DNA from: Kluyvera ascorbata_C
GTDB taxonomy: Bacteria; Pseudomonadota; Gammaproteobacteria; Enterobacterales; Enterobacteriaceae
Assembly: GCF_044197065.1 (NCBI RefSeq)
Contig: NZ_JBIQOI010000004.1
Location: forward strand, 1 to 64,000
Direction: 5' to 3'
DNA length: 64,000 bases
Below the pieces are notes generated by a model that ran no database searches, was not told the DNA's origin, and saw only the letters and a program-made list of their open reading frames with translations. Position 1 is the first letter of the stretch. Each line of letters starts with the position of its first letter. A program made the position numbers and the translations under genes. Below are positions 17,720 to 27,262 of the stretch, piece after piece.

Positions 17720-18006
17720 GTGCCATCACACCCTGTGATGACGGGCTGGTACTGAGGCTGTATATTCAGCCAAAGGCCAGCCGTGACGCGATTGTCGGGG
17801 AACATGGCGACGAGTTAAAAGTCGCCATCACCGCCCCACCCGTTGATGGGCAGGCCAATGCCCATCTGGTGAAGTTTCTCGCCAAGCAGTTTAAGGTCGC
17901 CAAAAGCCAGGTCATCATTGAGAAAGGTGAACTGGGGCGGCATAAACAGGTTAAAATTATTCATCCGCAAAACATTCCTGCGGGCATCGCTGCCCTGACA
18001 AATTAG
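17716..18006 (+). CDS. yggU: YggU, DUF167 protein
   Basis: 96 residues starting MSAITPCDDGLVLRLY, as in E. coli. The ATG overlaps the yggT stop (ATGA), so translation is coupled; an alternative start at 17704 lies inside yggT. The conserved core is APPVDGQAN and EKGELGRHKQVKI. Function unknown. Confidence 0.94.
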   Translation: MSAITPCDDGLVLRLYIQPKASRDAIVGEHGDELKVAITAPPVDGQANAHLVKFLAKQFKVAKSQVIIEKGELGRHKQVKIIHPQNIPAGIAALTN

Positions 18007-18014
18007 GATATCCC

Positions 18015-18608
18015 ATGCAAAAAGTTGTCCTCGCTACCGGTAACGCCGGTAAAGTGCGCGAGCTTGCCTCGCTGCTCGCTGATTTTGGTCTTGATATCGT
18101 TGCCCAGACCGAGCTTGGCGTGGAATCCGCCGAGGAGACCGGGCTGACCTTTATTGAAAATGCAATCCTCAAAGCGCGCCATGCCGCGCAGGTGACGGGG
18201 TTACCGGCGATTGCCGATGACTCCGGCCTCGCCGTTGACGTGCTTGGCGGCGCGCCGGGTATCTATTCCGCCCGCTATTCCGGTGTGGATGCCAGCGACC
18301 AGCAAAACCTGGAAAAACTGCTGGAGACGCTGAAAGATGTACCGGACGACCAGCGTCAGGCGCAGTTCCATTGCGTACTGGTGTATATGCGCCACGCCGA
18401 AGATCCAACGCCGCTGGTGTGCCACGGTAGCTGGCCTGGCGTGATTACCCGCGCGCCAGCAGGTGAAGGCGGCTTTGGTTACGATCCTATCTTCTTCGTG
18501 CCGTCGGAAGGCAAAACCGCCGCCGAACTCACGCGCGAAGAGAAGATTGCTATCTCCCACCGCGGTCAGGCGCTGAAGCTGTTACTGGAAGCGATGCGTA
18601 ATGGTTAA
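18015..18608 (+). CDS. rdgB: dITP/XTP pyrophosphatase
   Basis: A 197-residue Ham1-family enzyme that removes dITP and XTP from the nucleotide pool. Motifs seen: LATGNAGKVRELA at the N-terminus, TGLTFIENAILKARHA, the metal site DDSGLAVDVLGG, and GGFGYDPIF near the C-terminus. It lies nine bases after yggU and overlaps hemW by eight bases. Confidence 0.97.
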   Translation: MQKVVLATGNAGKVRELASLLADFGLDIVAQTELGVESAEETGLTFIENAILKARHAAQVTGLPAIADDSGLAVDVLGGAPGIYSARYSGVDASDQQNLEKLLETLKDVPDDQRQAQFHCVLVYMRHAEDPTPLVCHGSWPGVITRAPAGEGGFGYDPIFFVPSEGKTAAELTREEKIAISHRGQALKLLLEAMRNG

Positions 18609-19737
18609 TCTGCCCCCGCTGAGTCTCTACATTCATATCCCGTGGTGCGTGCAGAAATGCCCGTACTGCGACTTCAACTCGCACGCGCTCAAGGGTGAAG
18701 TGCCGCACGACGACTACGTCCAGCATCTGCTGAGCGATTTAGACGCCGATGCCGCCTGGGCACAGGGACGTGAAGTGAAGACTATCTTTATCGGTGGCGG
18801 TACGCCGAGCCTGCTTTCAGGCCCGGCAATGCAAACCCTGCTCGACGGCGTGCGTGCGCGCCTGAACCTGGCAAGCGACGCGGAAATCACCATGGAAGCC
18901 AACCCCGGCACCGTCGAAGCAGACCGCTTTGTGGAGTATCAGCGTGCGGGGGTGAACCGCATCTCCATCGGCGTGCAGAGCTTCAGCGACAGCAAGCTGC
19001 AGCGGCTGGGGCGTATTCACGGGCCGGAAGAGGCGAAGCGCGCCGCGCGTCTGGCAAGCGAGCTGGGGCTACGTAGCTTCAACCTCGATCTGATGCATGG
19101 GCTGCCGGATCAATCACTGGAAGAGGCGTTGAGCGACCTGCGTCAGGCGATTGAGCTTTCGCCGCCGCATCTCTCCTGGTATCAGCTGACCATTGAACCG
19201 AATACGCTGTTCGGCTCTCGCCCACCGGTTTTGCCGGACGACGATTCGCTGTGGGATATCTTCGAGCAGGGGCATCAACTTCTGACCGCCGCAGGCTATC
19301 AGCAGTATGAAACCTCGGCCTACGCCAAACCGGGCTACCAGTGTCAGCACAATCTCAACTACTGGCGCTTTGGTGACTATCTCGGTATCGGCTGCGGCGC
19401 GCACGGTAAGGTAACCTTCCCGGACGGGCGTATTCTGCGCACGGCGAAGACTCGCCACCCGCGCGGTTATATGGAAGGGCGTTACATGGAGCGTCAGCAT
19501 GATGTCGAAAACGCGGATAAGCCGTTCGAGTTCTTCATGAACCGTTTTCGTCTGCTGGAGCCAGCGCCGCGCGCGGAGTTCAGCGCCTACACCGGTCTCG
19601 ATGAAAGCGTGATTCGCCCGCAGCTTGATGAAGCGCTGGCGCAGAACTATCTGACGGAGTGCGAGGAGTACTGGCAGATTACCGAGCACGGTAAGCTGTT
19701 TTTGAACTCGCTGCTGGAGCTGTTTTTAAGCGAGTAA
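18601..19737 (+). CDS. hemW: Heme chaperone HemW (radical SAM)
   Basis: A 378-residue radical SAM protein related to coproporphyrinogen III dehydrogenase but acting as a heme chaperone. The iron-sulfur motif CVQKCPYC (CX3CX2C) is at about residues 16-23, followed by IGGGTPSLL and the HemN_C-like tail. The gene overlaps rdgB and ends the operon; REP units follow. Confidence 0.95.
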   Translation: MVNLPPLSLYIHIPWCVQKCPYCDFNSHALKGEVPHDDYVQHLLSDLDADAAWAQGREVKTIFIGGGTPSLLSGPAMQTLLDGVRARLNLASDAEITMEANPGTVEADRFVEYQRAGVNRISIGVQSFSDSKLQRLGRIHGPEEAKRAARLASELGLRSFNLDLMHGLPDQSLEEALSDLRQAIELSPPHLSWYQLTIEPNTLFGSRPPVLPDDDSLWDIFEQGHQLLTAAGYQQYETSAYAKPGYQCQHNLNYWRFGDYLGIGCGAHGKVTFPDGRILRTAKTRHPRGYMEGRYMERQHDVENADKPFEFFMNRFRLLEPAPRAEFSAYTGLDESVIRPQLDEALAQNYLTECEEYWQITEHGKLFLNSLLELFLSE

Positions 19738-19742
19738 TGGGT

Positions 19743-19859
19743 TTGCCCGGCGGCGCTTCGCTTGGCCGGGCTACGTTGTGACGGTAGGCCTGATAAGCGC
19801 AGCGCCATCAGGCAATTCGGTGCTAATTGCCGGATGGCGCTGCGCTTATCCGGCCTACC
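19743..19859. repeat. REP cluster after hemW
   Basis: Three REP units of two types: one CCCGGCGGCGCTTCGCTTGG unit, then GTAGGCCTGATAAGCGCAGC, then TTGCCGGATGGCGCTGCGCT with the closing ATCCGGCCTAC. They lie between convergent hemW and yggN. Confidence 0.85.
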
Positions 19860-19865
19860 ATGTCG

Positions 19866-20585
19866 TTATTTTAGCGTGCCCACCAGCGCCTTACGGCTCT
19901 CTTCCAGCGACACCACGCGGCCACACACGTCTTTACCGAAGGCCTGGAAATCCGCCTCCTGGTTTTTCCATTCGTTCTGAATAGCCGTTTGCAAACCGCC
20001 TAAACTCCCCAGCACGCCCTGAAGCGGATTACCGCCGCCTTTCAGCACGGCCTTGGCACCCATTTCGTTGATGCTGTCCTGGAGAATGCCGCCCATCGCC
20101 TGATTCACCAGTTGCTGACCATCGGCACGAACTTCATCGATAGCTTTATAGTGGAAAGTCAGGCCGTCGGTGCGGTGTTCAATAATGCGGTTCATTTGTT
20201 CTTTGAGCTGCGCGTCGAGCTTGGTCAGACGCCCGCGCATATTGCTGCTCTCGCCCACTTCTTTGGCGATAATTTTATCCAGCGCCACGCGGCCTTTTTC
20301 AACGCGGCTACGTGCGCCATCGTCAATCCACGGCAGCGCGCTGCGCAGTTCGCTCTGGTAGTCTTTCGCCTGCTCGCGCTGGGCGGCGCTCAGCGTGTAG
20401 ACCTTACCGTTGTAGGTCACATCGCCGGTTGGGGTAATCACCAGGTTGCCGTTTTCGCCTTTTACCTGCACGGTTTTCGGGCTCAGCACGATGTCATCGC
20501 GGGGGGTTACGCTGCACTGGTAGTCAGCATGGGCGGACATCGCCGTGAAGGTTAAAACTGCCGTCAGCAGCGTTTTGCGCATCAT
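19866..20585 (-). CDS. yggN: YggN, DUF2884 periplasmic protein
   Basis: 239 residues with an N-terminal signal peptide (MMRKTLLTAVLTFTAMSAHA). The mature protein is mainly helical, with the conserved RVEKGRVALDKII and GGILQDSINEMGAKAVLKGG blocks. Function unknown. One further in-frame start codon lies upstream at 20588. It is in the order trmB-yggL-yggN on the minus strand, as in E. coli. Confidence 0.93.
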   Translation of the reverse strand: MMRKTLLTAVLTFTAMSAHADYQCSVTPRDDIVLSPKTVQVKGENGNLVITPTGDVTYNGKVYTLSAAQREQAKDYQSELRSALPWIDDGARSRVEKGRVALDKIIAKEVGESSNMRGRLTKLDAQLKEQMNRIIEHRTDGLTFHYKAIDEVRADGQQLVNQAMGGILQDSINEMGAKAVLKGGGNPLQGVLGSLGGLQTAIQNEWKNQEADFQAFGKDVCGRVVSLEESRKALVGTLK

Positions 20586-20637
20586 CACTTTCCCTTAATA
20601 CAAATCGGGCCAGCGAATGCTGACCCTATATGCTTTA

Positions 20638-20964
20638 TTAGTCCCACCAAACGTCGAAAAGTTCGCTGGTACGGACCTCTTCGTACTTGCGATCTTCCAG
20701 CCACTTACGGACCAGAGCCTGGTGTTCTTCGGTGCATTTACCGATTTCCTGGGTGCAAATCAGACCTTCCCAAGCCAGATAGCCGCTGCCGTCAAAGGCC
20801 AGTTTGTTCGGCTCGATCACTTCATCGATAAACTGGTCGACTTCCTGATCGATCTGCTCTGCGCTGGTGCCTTCCGGGAAACGCCATGCCACGGAGAAGC
20901 CAATTTCCTGAAACTCATCGATGTGCATTTTTTTACGCAAACGACGGCTACGATTCTTTGCCAT
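20638..20964 (-). CDS. yggL: YggL, DUF469 protein
   Basis: 108 residues with a basic N-terminus (MAKNRSRRLRKKMH) and an acidic remainder (EQIDQEVDQFIDE); the family is ribosome-associated in E. coli. It begins one base after the trmB stop, so it is translationally coupled to trmB. Confidence 0.94.
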   Translation of the reverse strand: MAKNRSRRLRKKMHIDEFQEIGFSVAWRFPEGTSAEQIDQEVDQFIDEVIEPNKLAFDGSGYLAWEGLICTQEIGKCTEEHQALVRKWLEDRKYEEVRTSELFDVWWD

Positions 20965-20965
20965 T

Positions 20966-21685
20966 TTATTTCACCCTCTCGAACATTAAGTCCCATACGC
21001 CGTGGCCAAGACGATGGCCACGCTGTTCAAATTTGGTTACCGGGCGTGATTCCGGACGCGGTACATAGTCTTTACTTTCAGACAGGTTCTGGTATCCGTC
21101 AATGGAGGACATCACTTCCAGCATGTGTTCTGCATAGGCTTCCCAGTCGGTTGCCATGTGGAACACACCGCCCAGCTTCAGTTTGCTTTTTACCAGCTCG
21201 GCAAAAGGTACCTGAACGATACGGCGTTTATTATGACGCGCTTTATGCCATGGGTCAGGGAAAAAGAGCTGCACCATGTTCAGGGAGTTGTCCGGGATCA
21301 TCTTGTGCAGCACTTCGACCGCATCGTGACACATCACGCGCAGGTTATCGACGCCCTCTTCGTGAGCGGATGCCAGGCATGCGCCTACGCCCGGTGAGTG
21401 TACTTCAATACCGAGGAAGTTCTGATCCGGGCGCGCTTTGGCCATTGCCACCAGCGAAGCCCCCATCCCAAAACCAATCTCCAGCGTGATTGGCGCTTCA
21501 CGGCCAAACAGGGCGGCGAAGTCGACAGGCTCTTCGCTGAATTCAACGCCCATCACCGGCCAGTAGTTTTCCAGCGCGTGTTCCTGCCCTTTGGTCAGTC
21601 GCCCCTGGCGACGAACAAAACTACGAATGCGGCGCAGTGGGCGGCCGTTTTCATCAAAATCCGGTGAAATGACGTCGTTCTTCAT
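20966..21685 (-). CDS. trmB: tRNA (guanine-N7)-methyltransferase
   Basis: 239 residues starting MKNDVISPDFDENGRP, the family start; an ORF extension to 21727 lies in the leader. It makes m7G46 in tRNA variable loops. The SAM-binding motif is LEIGFGMGASLV, followed by GIEVHSPGVGA and the signature FPDPWHKARHNKRR. It is divergent from mutY. Confidence 0.96.
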   Translation of the reverse strand: MKNDVISPDFDENGRPLRRIRSFVRRQGRLTKGQEHALENYWPVMGVEFSEEPVDFAALFGREAPITLEIGFGMGASLVAMAKARPDQNFLGIEVHSPGVGACLASAHEEGVDNLRVMCHDAVEVLHKMIPDNSLNMVQLFFPDPWHKARHNKRRIVQVPFAELVKSKLKLGGVFHMATDWEAYAEHMLEVMSSIDGYQNLSESKDYVPRPESRPVTKFEQRGHRLGHGVWDLMFERVK

Positions 21686-21841
21686 AAAAATTAAGTCTGC
21701 TTGTGAGAGTGTTCGGGAAACGGGCATTATCCAAAGTTAGTTGCCGGATGCAAGCACCGGAAAGTTCCTGTTTACAGCATAGTACCGCTGTGCTGCAATC
21801 TGGCCCCCTGATAGTACAATACTGGAAGCACTGCTTTGACC

Positions 21842-22894
21842 ATGCAAGCGTCTCAATTTTCAGCCCAGGTGCTGGACTGGTACGACAAATACGGGCGTAA
21901 AACCCTGCCCTGGCAAATTGAAAAGACGCCTTACAAAGTATGGCTGTCAGAGGTAATGCTGCAACAAACGCAGGTTACCACCGTCATTCCTTACTTTGAA
22001 CGGTTTATGGCACGTTTTCCCACCGTGACCGATCTCGCCAACGCGCCGCTCGACGATGTGCTGCACCTGTGGACCGGGCTCGGCTACTACGCCCGCGCGC
22101 GTAATCTGCACAAAGCCGCGCAGCAGGTCGCTACGCTTCATCAGGGACGCTTCCCGGAAACCTTCGAAGAAGTGGCCGCGCTGCCGGGCGTTGGGCGCTC
22201 CACCGCGGGGGCAATTTTGTCGCTGTCGCTCGGCAAACACTTCCCGATTCTCGACGGCAACGTCAAGCGCGTGCTGGCGCGCTGCTACGCCGTGGGCGGC
22301 TGGCCGGGTAAAAAAGAGGTGGAGAAAAAGCTGTGGGATATCAGCGAACAGGTCACCCCCGCCGTTGGCGTATCGCGCTTTAATCAGGCGATGATGGATC
22401 TCGGCGCGCTGGTCTGTACCCGCTCGAAGCCGAAGTGTTCGCTCTGCCCGCTGGAGAACGGCTGTCTCGCTACCGCGAATAGCAGCTGGGCGCAATATCC
22501 GGGCAAAAAACCAAAGCAGACCATCCCGGAACGTACCGGCTATTTCCTGATGATGCAAAACGACCGCGACGTCTTTCTGCAGCAGCGTCCACCCAGCGGG
22601 CTGTGGGGCGGTCTATACTGTTTCCCGCAGTTTGAAACCGAAGAGGCGCTGCGAGACTGGCTGGAAGCACGGCATATCCCTGCCGATACGCTGACCCAGC
22701 TTACCGCGTTCCGCCACACTTTCAGCCATTTCCATCTGGACATTGTGCCAATGTGGCTTACTGTGTCCTCATTCACGTCATGCATGGATGAAGGCAGCGC
22801 TCTCTGGTATAACTTAGCGCAGCCGCCCGTCGTTGGGCTGGCCGCACCGGTTGAGCGCCTGTTGCAGCAGTTACGCGCCGATTCACTCGTTTAG
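21842..22894 (+). CDS. mutY: Adenine DNA glycosylase
   Basis: 350 residues from MQASQFSAQV. It removes adenine mispaired with 8-oxoguanine. Visible features: catalytic Glu in LSEVMLQQTQV near residue 37, the helix-hairpin-helix LPGVGRSTAGAI, catalytic Asp in ILDGNVKRVLAR, the four-cysteine iron-sulfur motif (CTRSKPKCSLCPLENGC, spacing 6-2-5), and a C-terminal NUDIX-like 8-oxoG recognition domain. It heads the mutY-yggX-mltC-nupG order. Confidence 0.97.
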   Translation: MQASQFSAQVLDWYDKYGRKTLPWQIEKTPYKVWLSEVMLQQTQVTTVIPYFERFMARFPTVTDLANAPLDDVLHLWTGLGYYARARNLHKAAQQVATLHQGRFPETFEEVAALPGVGRSTAGAILSLSLGKHFPILDGNVKRVLARCYAVGGWPGKKEVEKKLWDISEQVTPAVGVSRFNQAMMDLGALVCTRSKPKCSLCPLENGCLATANSSWAQYPGKKPKQTIPERTGYFLMMQNDRDVFLQQRPPSGLWGGLYCFPQFETEEALRDWLEARHIPADTLTQLTAFRHTFSHFHLDIVPMWLTVSSFTSCMDEGSALWYNLAQPPVVGLAAPVERLLQQLRADSLV

Positions 22895-22920
22895 CGAGCG
22901 GCGACATAAGAGGATTGATT

Positions 22921-23196
22921 ATGAGCAGAACCATTTTTTGTACTTTCCTGCAGCGCGATGCCGAAGGACAGGATTTCCAGCTCTATCCCGGCGATCTGGG
23001 AAAGCGTATCTATAACGAGATCTCTAAAGAGGCCTGGAAGCAGTGGCAGCAGAAGCAGACCATGCTCATCAATGAAAAGAAACTGAACATGATGAACCTG
23101 GAGCACCGTAAGCTGCTGGAAGAGGAAATGATCAATTTCCTGTTTGAGGGCAAAGATGTGCACATTGAAGGCTACACGCCGCCTGAAAAACAGTAG
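22921..23196 (+). CDS. yggX: Iron-trafficking/oxidation-protection protein YggX
   Basis: 91 residues starting MSRTIFCTFLQRDAEGQDF, preceded by AAGAGGA. The family protects iron-sulfur clusters from oxidation; the conserved Cys7 is present. It lies 26 bases after mutY and is probably co-transcribed with it. Confidence 0.96.
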   Translation: MSRTIFCTFLQRDAEGQDFQLYPGDLGKRIYNEISKEAWKQWQQKQTMLINEKKLNMMNLEHRKLLEEEMINFLFEGKDVHIEGYTPPEKQ

Positions 23197-23243
23197 GGGC
23201 CCGACGGCCCTTCAAGACAACCACAACACGCGCTCCCGGAATA

Positions 23244-24323
23244 ATGAAAAAATTACTCGCTCTGGCACTGATAGCGCCGCTGCTGGTCTCCTGTTCCTCG
23301 AATAAGAAAGGCGATACCTATAACGAGGCGTGGGTAAAAGACACCAACGGTTTTGACATTCTGATGGGGCAGTTCGCCCATAACATTGAAAACATCTGGG
23401 GTTTTAACGAAGTTCTGATCGCAGGTCCAAAAGACTACGTTAAATATTCCGACGGCTATCAAACCCGTAGCCACATCAACTTCGACGACGGTACCATCAC
23501 CGTTGAAACCATCGCGGGTACCGATCCCGCCGCGCGTCTGCGTCAGGCCATCGTCACCACACTGTTAATGGGCGATGACCCCGGCTCGGTCGACCTTTAC
23601 TCCGACGCCGACGATATTCAGATTTCCAAAGAGCCGTTCCTCTACGGCCAGGTGGTCGATAACACCGGCGAAGCCATTCGCTGGCAGTGGCGCGCCGAGC
23701 GCTTTGCCGACTACCTGCTGCAAACGCGAATGAAAAAACGCACCAGCGGCCTACACATTATCTACAGCGTGACCATTAATCTGGTGCCAAACCACCTGGA
23801 TAAGCGTGCGCATAAATATCTGGGCATGGTGCGTCAGGCGTCGCGTAAATACGGCGTCGACGAGTCGCTGATTCTGGCGATTATGCAGACCGAATCCTCC
23901 TTCAACCCGTATGCGGTCAGTCGTTCCGACGCGATGGGACTGATGCAGGTGGTGCAGCATACCGCCGGGAAAGACGTATTCCGTTCGCAGGGGAAATCCG
24001 GCACGCCAAGCCGTAGCTATCTGTTCGACCCGGCCAGCAACATCGACACCGGTACCGCCTATCTGGCGATGCTGAGCAATGTCTATCTGGGCGGTATCGA
24101 TAACCCAACGTCACGTCGCTATGCGGTGATCACCGCCTATAACGGCGGCGCGGGCAGCGTACTGCGCGTCTTCTCCAACGATAAAGTTCAGGCGGCGAAT
24201 ATTATCAACAGCATGGCGCCGGGCGACGTTTACCAGACCCTGACCACCCGCCATCCGTCTGCGGAATCACGTCGCTATCTGTACAAGGTGAATACCGCGC
24301 AGAAGAGCTATCGTCGCAAGTAA
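23244..24323 (+). CDS. mltC: Membrane-bound lytic murein transglycosylase C
   Basis: 359 residues with a lipoprotein signal (lipobox LLVSC near residue 17), an N-terminal DUF3393 domain, and a C-terminal family 1 lysozyme-like domain. The catalytic glutamate is in IMQTESSFNPYAVS, followed by the MGLMQV and AYNGGAG motifs. It cleaves peptidoglycan at the outer membrane, leaving 1,6-anhydro ends. Confidence 0.96.
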   Translation: MKKLLALALIAPLLVSCSSNKKGDTYNEAWVKDTNGFDILMGQFAHNIENIWGFNEVLIAGPKDYVKYSDGYQTRSHINFDDGTITVETIAGTDPAARLRQAIVTTLLMGDDPGSVDLYSDADDIQISKEPFLYGQVVDNTGEAIRWQWRAERFADYLLQTRMKKRTSGLHIIYSVTINLVPNHLDKRAHKYLGMVRQASRKYGVDESLILAIMQTESSFNPYAVSRSDAMGLMQVVQHTAGKDVFRSQGKSGTPSRSYLFDPASNIDTGTAYLAMLSNVYLGGIDNPTSRRYAVITAYNGGAGSVLRVFSNDKVQAANIINSMAPGDVYQTLTTRHPSAESRRYLYKVNTAQKSYRRK

Positions 24324-24343
24324 TAATTGTCACACGTTCAAGC

Positions 24344-24374
24344 GCTCTCATCCTGAATCCATCAGGGTGAGAGC
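24344..24374 (+). terminator. Hairpin after mltC
   Basis: GCTCTCATCCTGA / TCAGGGTGAGAGC, a long stem 20 bases after mltC but lacking a U tract, so it may be a processing or Rho-dependent end. Confidence 0.5.
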
Positions 24375-24563
24375 GACGCGCCACCGACCCTCTCTGTAAA
24401 AATGTTACTTTTGTCACTAAATCGTTTTGCAAAGTAAAAATAATTGCAAAATTTTGCGGCGCTTAACAATGTCCCATCACCAGCATTGATAGAATCAGCG
24501 CAAATAACGCCTCTGAATGTTATCCAAGCAACACACCACGCCAAATTTTGTGAGGAAAGTAAC

Positions 24564-25820
24564 ATGAATTTAAAGCTGCAGCTTAAGATACTGTCGTTCC
24601 TGCAGTTCTGTCTTTGGGGGAGCTGGCTCACCACGCTCGGCTCATACATGTTTGTCACGCTGAAATTCGACGGCGCAGCTATTGGCGCTGTTTATAGTTC
24701 CCTCGGTATCGCCGCCGTGTTTATGCCTACGCTGCTCGGCATCGTGGCGGATAAGTGGATCAGCGCCAAATGGGTTTACGCTTTCTGTCACCTGGTCGGG
24801 GCCGGTACGCTGTTTATGGCGGCCGAAGTCACCACGCCGGGGGCGATGTTCTTCGTTATCCTGCTCAACTCACTGGCCTATATGCCAACGCTGGGCCTGA
24901 TTAACACCATCTCTTACTACCGCCTGAAAACGGCCGGTATGGATATCGTTAACGATTTCCCACCGATTCGTATCTGGGGCACCATCGGCTTTATTCTGGC
25001 GATGTGGGCAGTGAGCTTCTCAGGCTTCGAGTTGAGCCATATGCAGCTGTATATCGGTGCCGCGCTGTCGGTTGTGCTGGTGCTGTTTACCCTGACCCTG
25101 CCGCATATTCCGGTTTCTAACCAGCAGCAAAAACAGAGCTGGACCAGCATGCTGGGACTCGATGCGTTCGCGCTGTTTAAAAACAAGCGCATGGCGATTT
25201 TCTTTATCTTCTCCATGATGCTAGGCGCAGAGCTGCAAATCACCAATATGTTCGGCAACACCTTCCTGCACAGCTTCGATAAAGACCCGCTGTTTGCTAC
25301 CAGCTTTATCGTGCAGCACGCGTCGGTGATGATGTCGATTTCGCAGATTTCCGAAACCCTGTTCATCCTGACCATTCCGTTCTTCTTAAGCCGTTACGGC
25401 ATCAAGAACGTGATGCTGATTAGTATCTTCGCATGGATGCTGCGCTTCGGCCTGTTCGCCTACGGCGACCCAACGCCGTTCGGCACCGTGCTGCTGGTAC
25501 TGTCGATGATTGTTTACGGCTGCGCCTTCGACTTCTTCAACATCTCCGGTTCGGTGTTCGTGGAGAAAGAGGTTCGCCCGGAAATCCGCGCCAGTGCGCA
25601 GGGTATGTTCCTGATGATGACCAACGGCTTCGGCTGTATCCTCGGCGGTATGGCGAGCGGTAAGGTGGTTGAGATGTACACCGTAGAGGGCATCACCGAC
25701 TGGCAGAGCGTATGGCTGATTTTCGCCGGCTACTCTCTGGTTCTGGCGGTGGCGTTTGTTGGGCTGTTTAAATACAAACATGAACGTACGCCTGCCGGTG
25801 TACAGACGGTTGCCCACTAA
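24564..25820 (+). CDS. nupG: Nucleoside:proton symporter
   Basis: A 418-residue, twelve-helix inner-membrane transporter that imports purine and pyrimidine nucleosides. The start MNLKLQLKILSFLQF is the family start, preceded by GAGGAAAG; the ORF extension to 24444 lies in the promoter region. The sequence is close to E. coli NupG throughout, including the FPPIRIWGTIGF and MLGAELQITNMFGNTF blocks. In E. coli the gene is controlled by CytR, DeoR and CRP; I could not assign exact sites in the AT-rich leader. Confidence 0.96.
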   Translation: MNLKLQLKILSFLQFCLWGSWLTTLGSYMFVTLKFDGAAIGAVYSSLGIAAVFMPTLLGIVADKWISAKWVYAFCHLVGAGTLFMAAEVTTPGAMFFVILLNSLAYMPTLGLINTISYYRLKTAGMDIVNDFPPIRIWGTIGFILAMWAVSFSGFELSHMQLYIGAALSVVLVLFTLTLPHIPVSNQQQKQSWTSMLGLDAFALFKNKRMAIFFIFSMMLGAELQITNMFGNTFLHSFDKDPLFATSFIVQHASVMMSISQISETLFILTIPFFLSRYGIKNVMLISIFAWMLRFGLFAYGDPTPFGTVLLVLSMIVYGCAFDFFNISGSVFVEKEVRPEIRASAQGMFLMMTNGFGCILGGMASGKVVEMYTVEGITDWQSVWLIFAGYSLVLAVAFVGLFKYKHERTPAGVQTVAH

Positions 25821-25829
25821 CGTAGTAAC

Positions 25830-25944
25830 GTAGCCCGGCCGAGCAAAGCGACGCCGGGTTCAAAATGGTAGGCCGGATAAGGCTTCGCCTCCATCCGGCA
25901 ACCTGCACCATTCTGCCTGATGGCGCTGCGCTTATCAGGCCTAC
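25830..25944. repeat. REP cluster between nupG and citG
   Basis: Three units: GTAGCCCGGCCGAGCAAAGC, GTAGGCCGGATAAGGCTTCG and CCTGATGGCGCTGCGCTTAT with closing CAGGCCTAC. The last three bases of citG (its TAG stop) lie within the final unit. Confidence 0.85.
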
Positions 25945-26741
25945 ATCCTTGATAGCACCCATCCTACTGACAGTAAATCGGCGCTGCCGCCGGGACTTAA
26001 ATTCCGCGTAATCAGCGCGTTATCCATTGCTAACAGCGCGCCTTCATCCCAACCGTTCTCCAGTAAGTTCTGGGCATAATCCTGCACGTAACGCAGGCCG
26101 TTCATCCCGCCGCGCGAGACCAGATTACTATCCGGGTTCACCGCCATTAAACGCAGCAGCAGCGCGTGCAGATGGCGGCGATTCCAGCCCACCAGCGCCT
26201 TGCGAACCGTGGCGAATCCGCTCTCCGCTTCCCCGCGCGCGCCGGTCAGGCCAAACTGATGGAACTGACGTTCGCCCGCGGTCGCCTGCGATGAGCGAGC
26301 GGCCAGCTCTCGCTCAACCAGCCCACGGCAGATATCACTCACTTCACTGCACAGCCGCTGCGGGTTGACCTCACCCAATCGGCCCGCGGCAAAGCAAAGT
26401 AGCCCCAGCGCGAAAATACCGCCCTTATGGGTGTTCACGCCGCCGGTTGCCGCGTACATGGCCTGCTCACAGGCGATGCCCATCGGACGAATCCTTCGCA
26501 GTTGCTCGCTGGCAGGAAGATGCGCGTGCTTATCGCCCAGCTCGGCAAACCGAGGGAACCATGGAGAAATGGCGGCAATGCTGCGAACAAACAGCGCGTG
26601 GTCCATATCCCGGTGCGCGCCGTTGTTGTATTTATCCACCAGCCCCGGCTTTGGCGTCAGCTCAAGCTCCTGCCACAGTGCCTCTTCCGCCAGCGCCGCG
26701 ATGCCCGTGGCGTTGGATTTAGTCGCGAATAAACCAGTCAT
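25941..26741 (-). CDS. citG: Triphosphoribosyl-dephospho-CoA synthase
   Basis: 266 residues from an ATG; an alternative TTG lies one codon upstream. It makes the precursor of the citrate lyase prosthetic group from dephospho-CoA and ATP. The family motifs ELTPKPGLVDKYNNGAHRDMDH, GVNTHKGGIFALG and SPGGSADLL are present. It is the last gene of the citrate operon, overlaps the end of citX by 23 bases, and its stop codon falls inside a REP element. Confidence 0.94.
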   Translation of the reverse strand: MTGLFATKSNATGIAALAEEALWQELELTPKPGLVDKYNNGAHRDMDHALFVRSIAAISPWFPRFAELGDKHAHLPASEQLRRIRPMGIACEQAMYAATGGVNTHKGGIFALGLLCFAAGRLGEVNPQRLCSEVSDICRGLVERELAARSSQATAGERQFHQFGLTGARGEAESGFATVRKALVGWNRRHLHALLLRLMAVNPDSNLVSRGGMNGLRYVQDYAQNLLENGWDEGALLAMDNALITRNLSPGGSADLLSVGWVLSRM

Positions 26742-27258
26742 CAATCATCTTCTCCACGCAGCCAACCACCTGCTCAAGCGGATGCTTACGCGAGCGAGAG
26801 CAGGCATGCGCCGGTTCATCGCAAATCAGGCAGCGTCGCATATGACTCCCCAACGATAAACGCCCCACGTGCCCGGCCCGTGGGCAGATAACGTCGAGAT
26901 CCCACAGCCGCCCTAGCGGATGGCTCTGTTCCAGCGCCGCACAGTGGGCTTTGATTTCCGGCGCCTGATGCGCCACGCACCACATGGCTTCCGGCCCGGT
27001 AGGCAGCCAGAAGACCTGGCGATCCAATACCTGCCAGCCGTTTTGCCAGAGCAGTTGATCGCACATCTGCAGCGCCACGCCCATGGTATTGCGATAGCGC
27101 AGACTGTTTTTAACCGCCCCCGGCGTCACCAGCGTGAGTGAGATAATCGGTTGTTGATAATGCGTTAGCCAGTCAGCCTGACGCGCCGCGCGGCTCTCTT
27201 TCGCCGCCAGCAGCGCCTCCAGGCTGACACCCGTCTGCACGGGTGTCGCGGTGGTCAT
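26719..27258 (-). CDS. citX: Apo-citrate lyase phosphoribosyl-dephospho-CoA transferase
   Basis: 179 residues. CitX attaches the prosthetic group precursor made by CitG to a serine of the acyl-carrier subunit CitD. The conserved core RLWDLDVICP and the cysteine pair region RRCLICDEPAHACSRSRKH are present. It lies between citF and citG, four bases after citF, and overlaps citG. In some bacteria citX and citG are fused; here they are separate. Confidence 0.93.
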   Translation of the reverse strand: MTTATPVQTGVSLEALLAAKESRAARQADWLTHYQQPIISLTLVTPGAVKNSLRYRNTMGVALQMCDQLLWQNGWQVLDRQVFWLPTGPEAMWCVAHQAPEIKAHCAALEQSHPLGRLWDLDVICPRAGHVGRLSLGSHMRRCLICDEPAHACSRSRKHPLEQVVGCVEKMIDDWFIRD

Positions 27259-27262
27259 GATG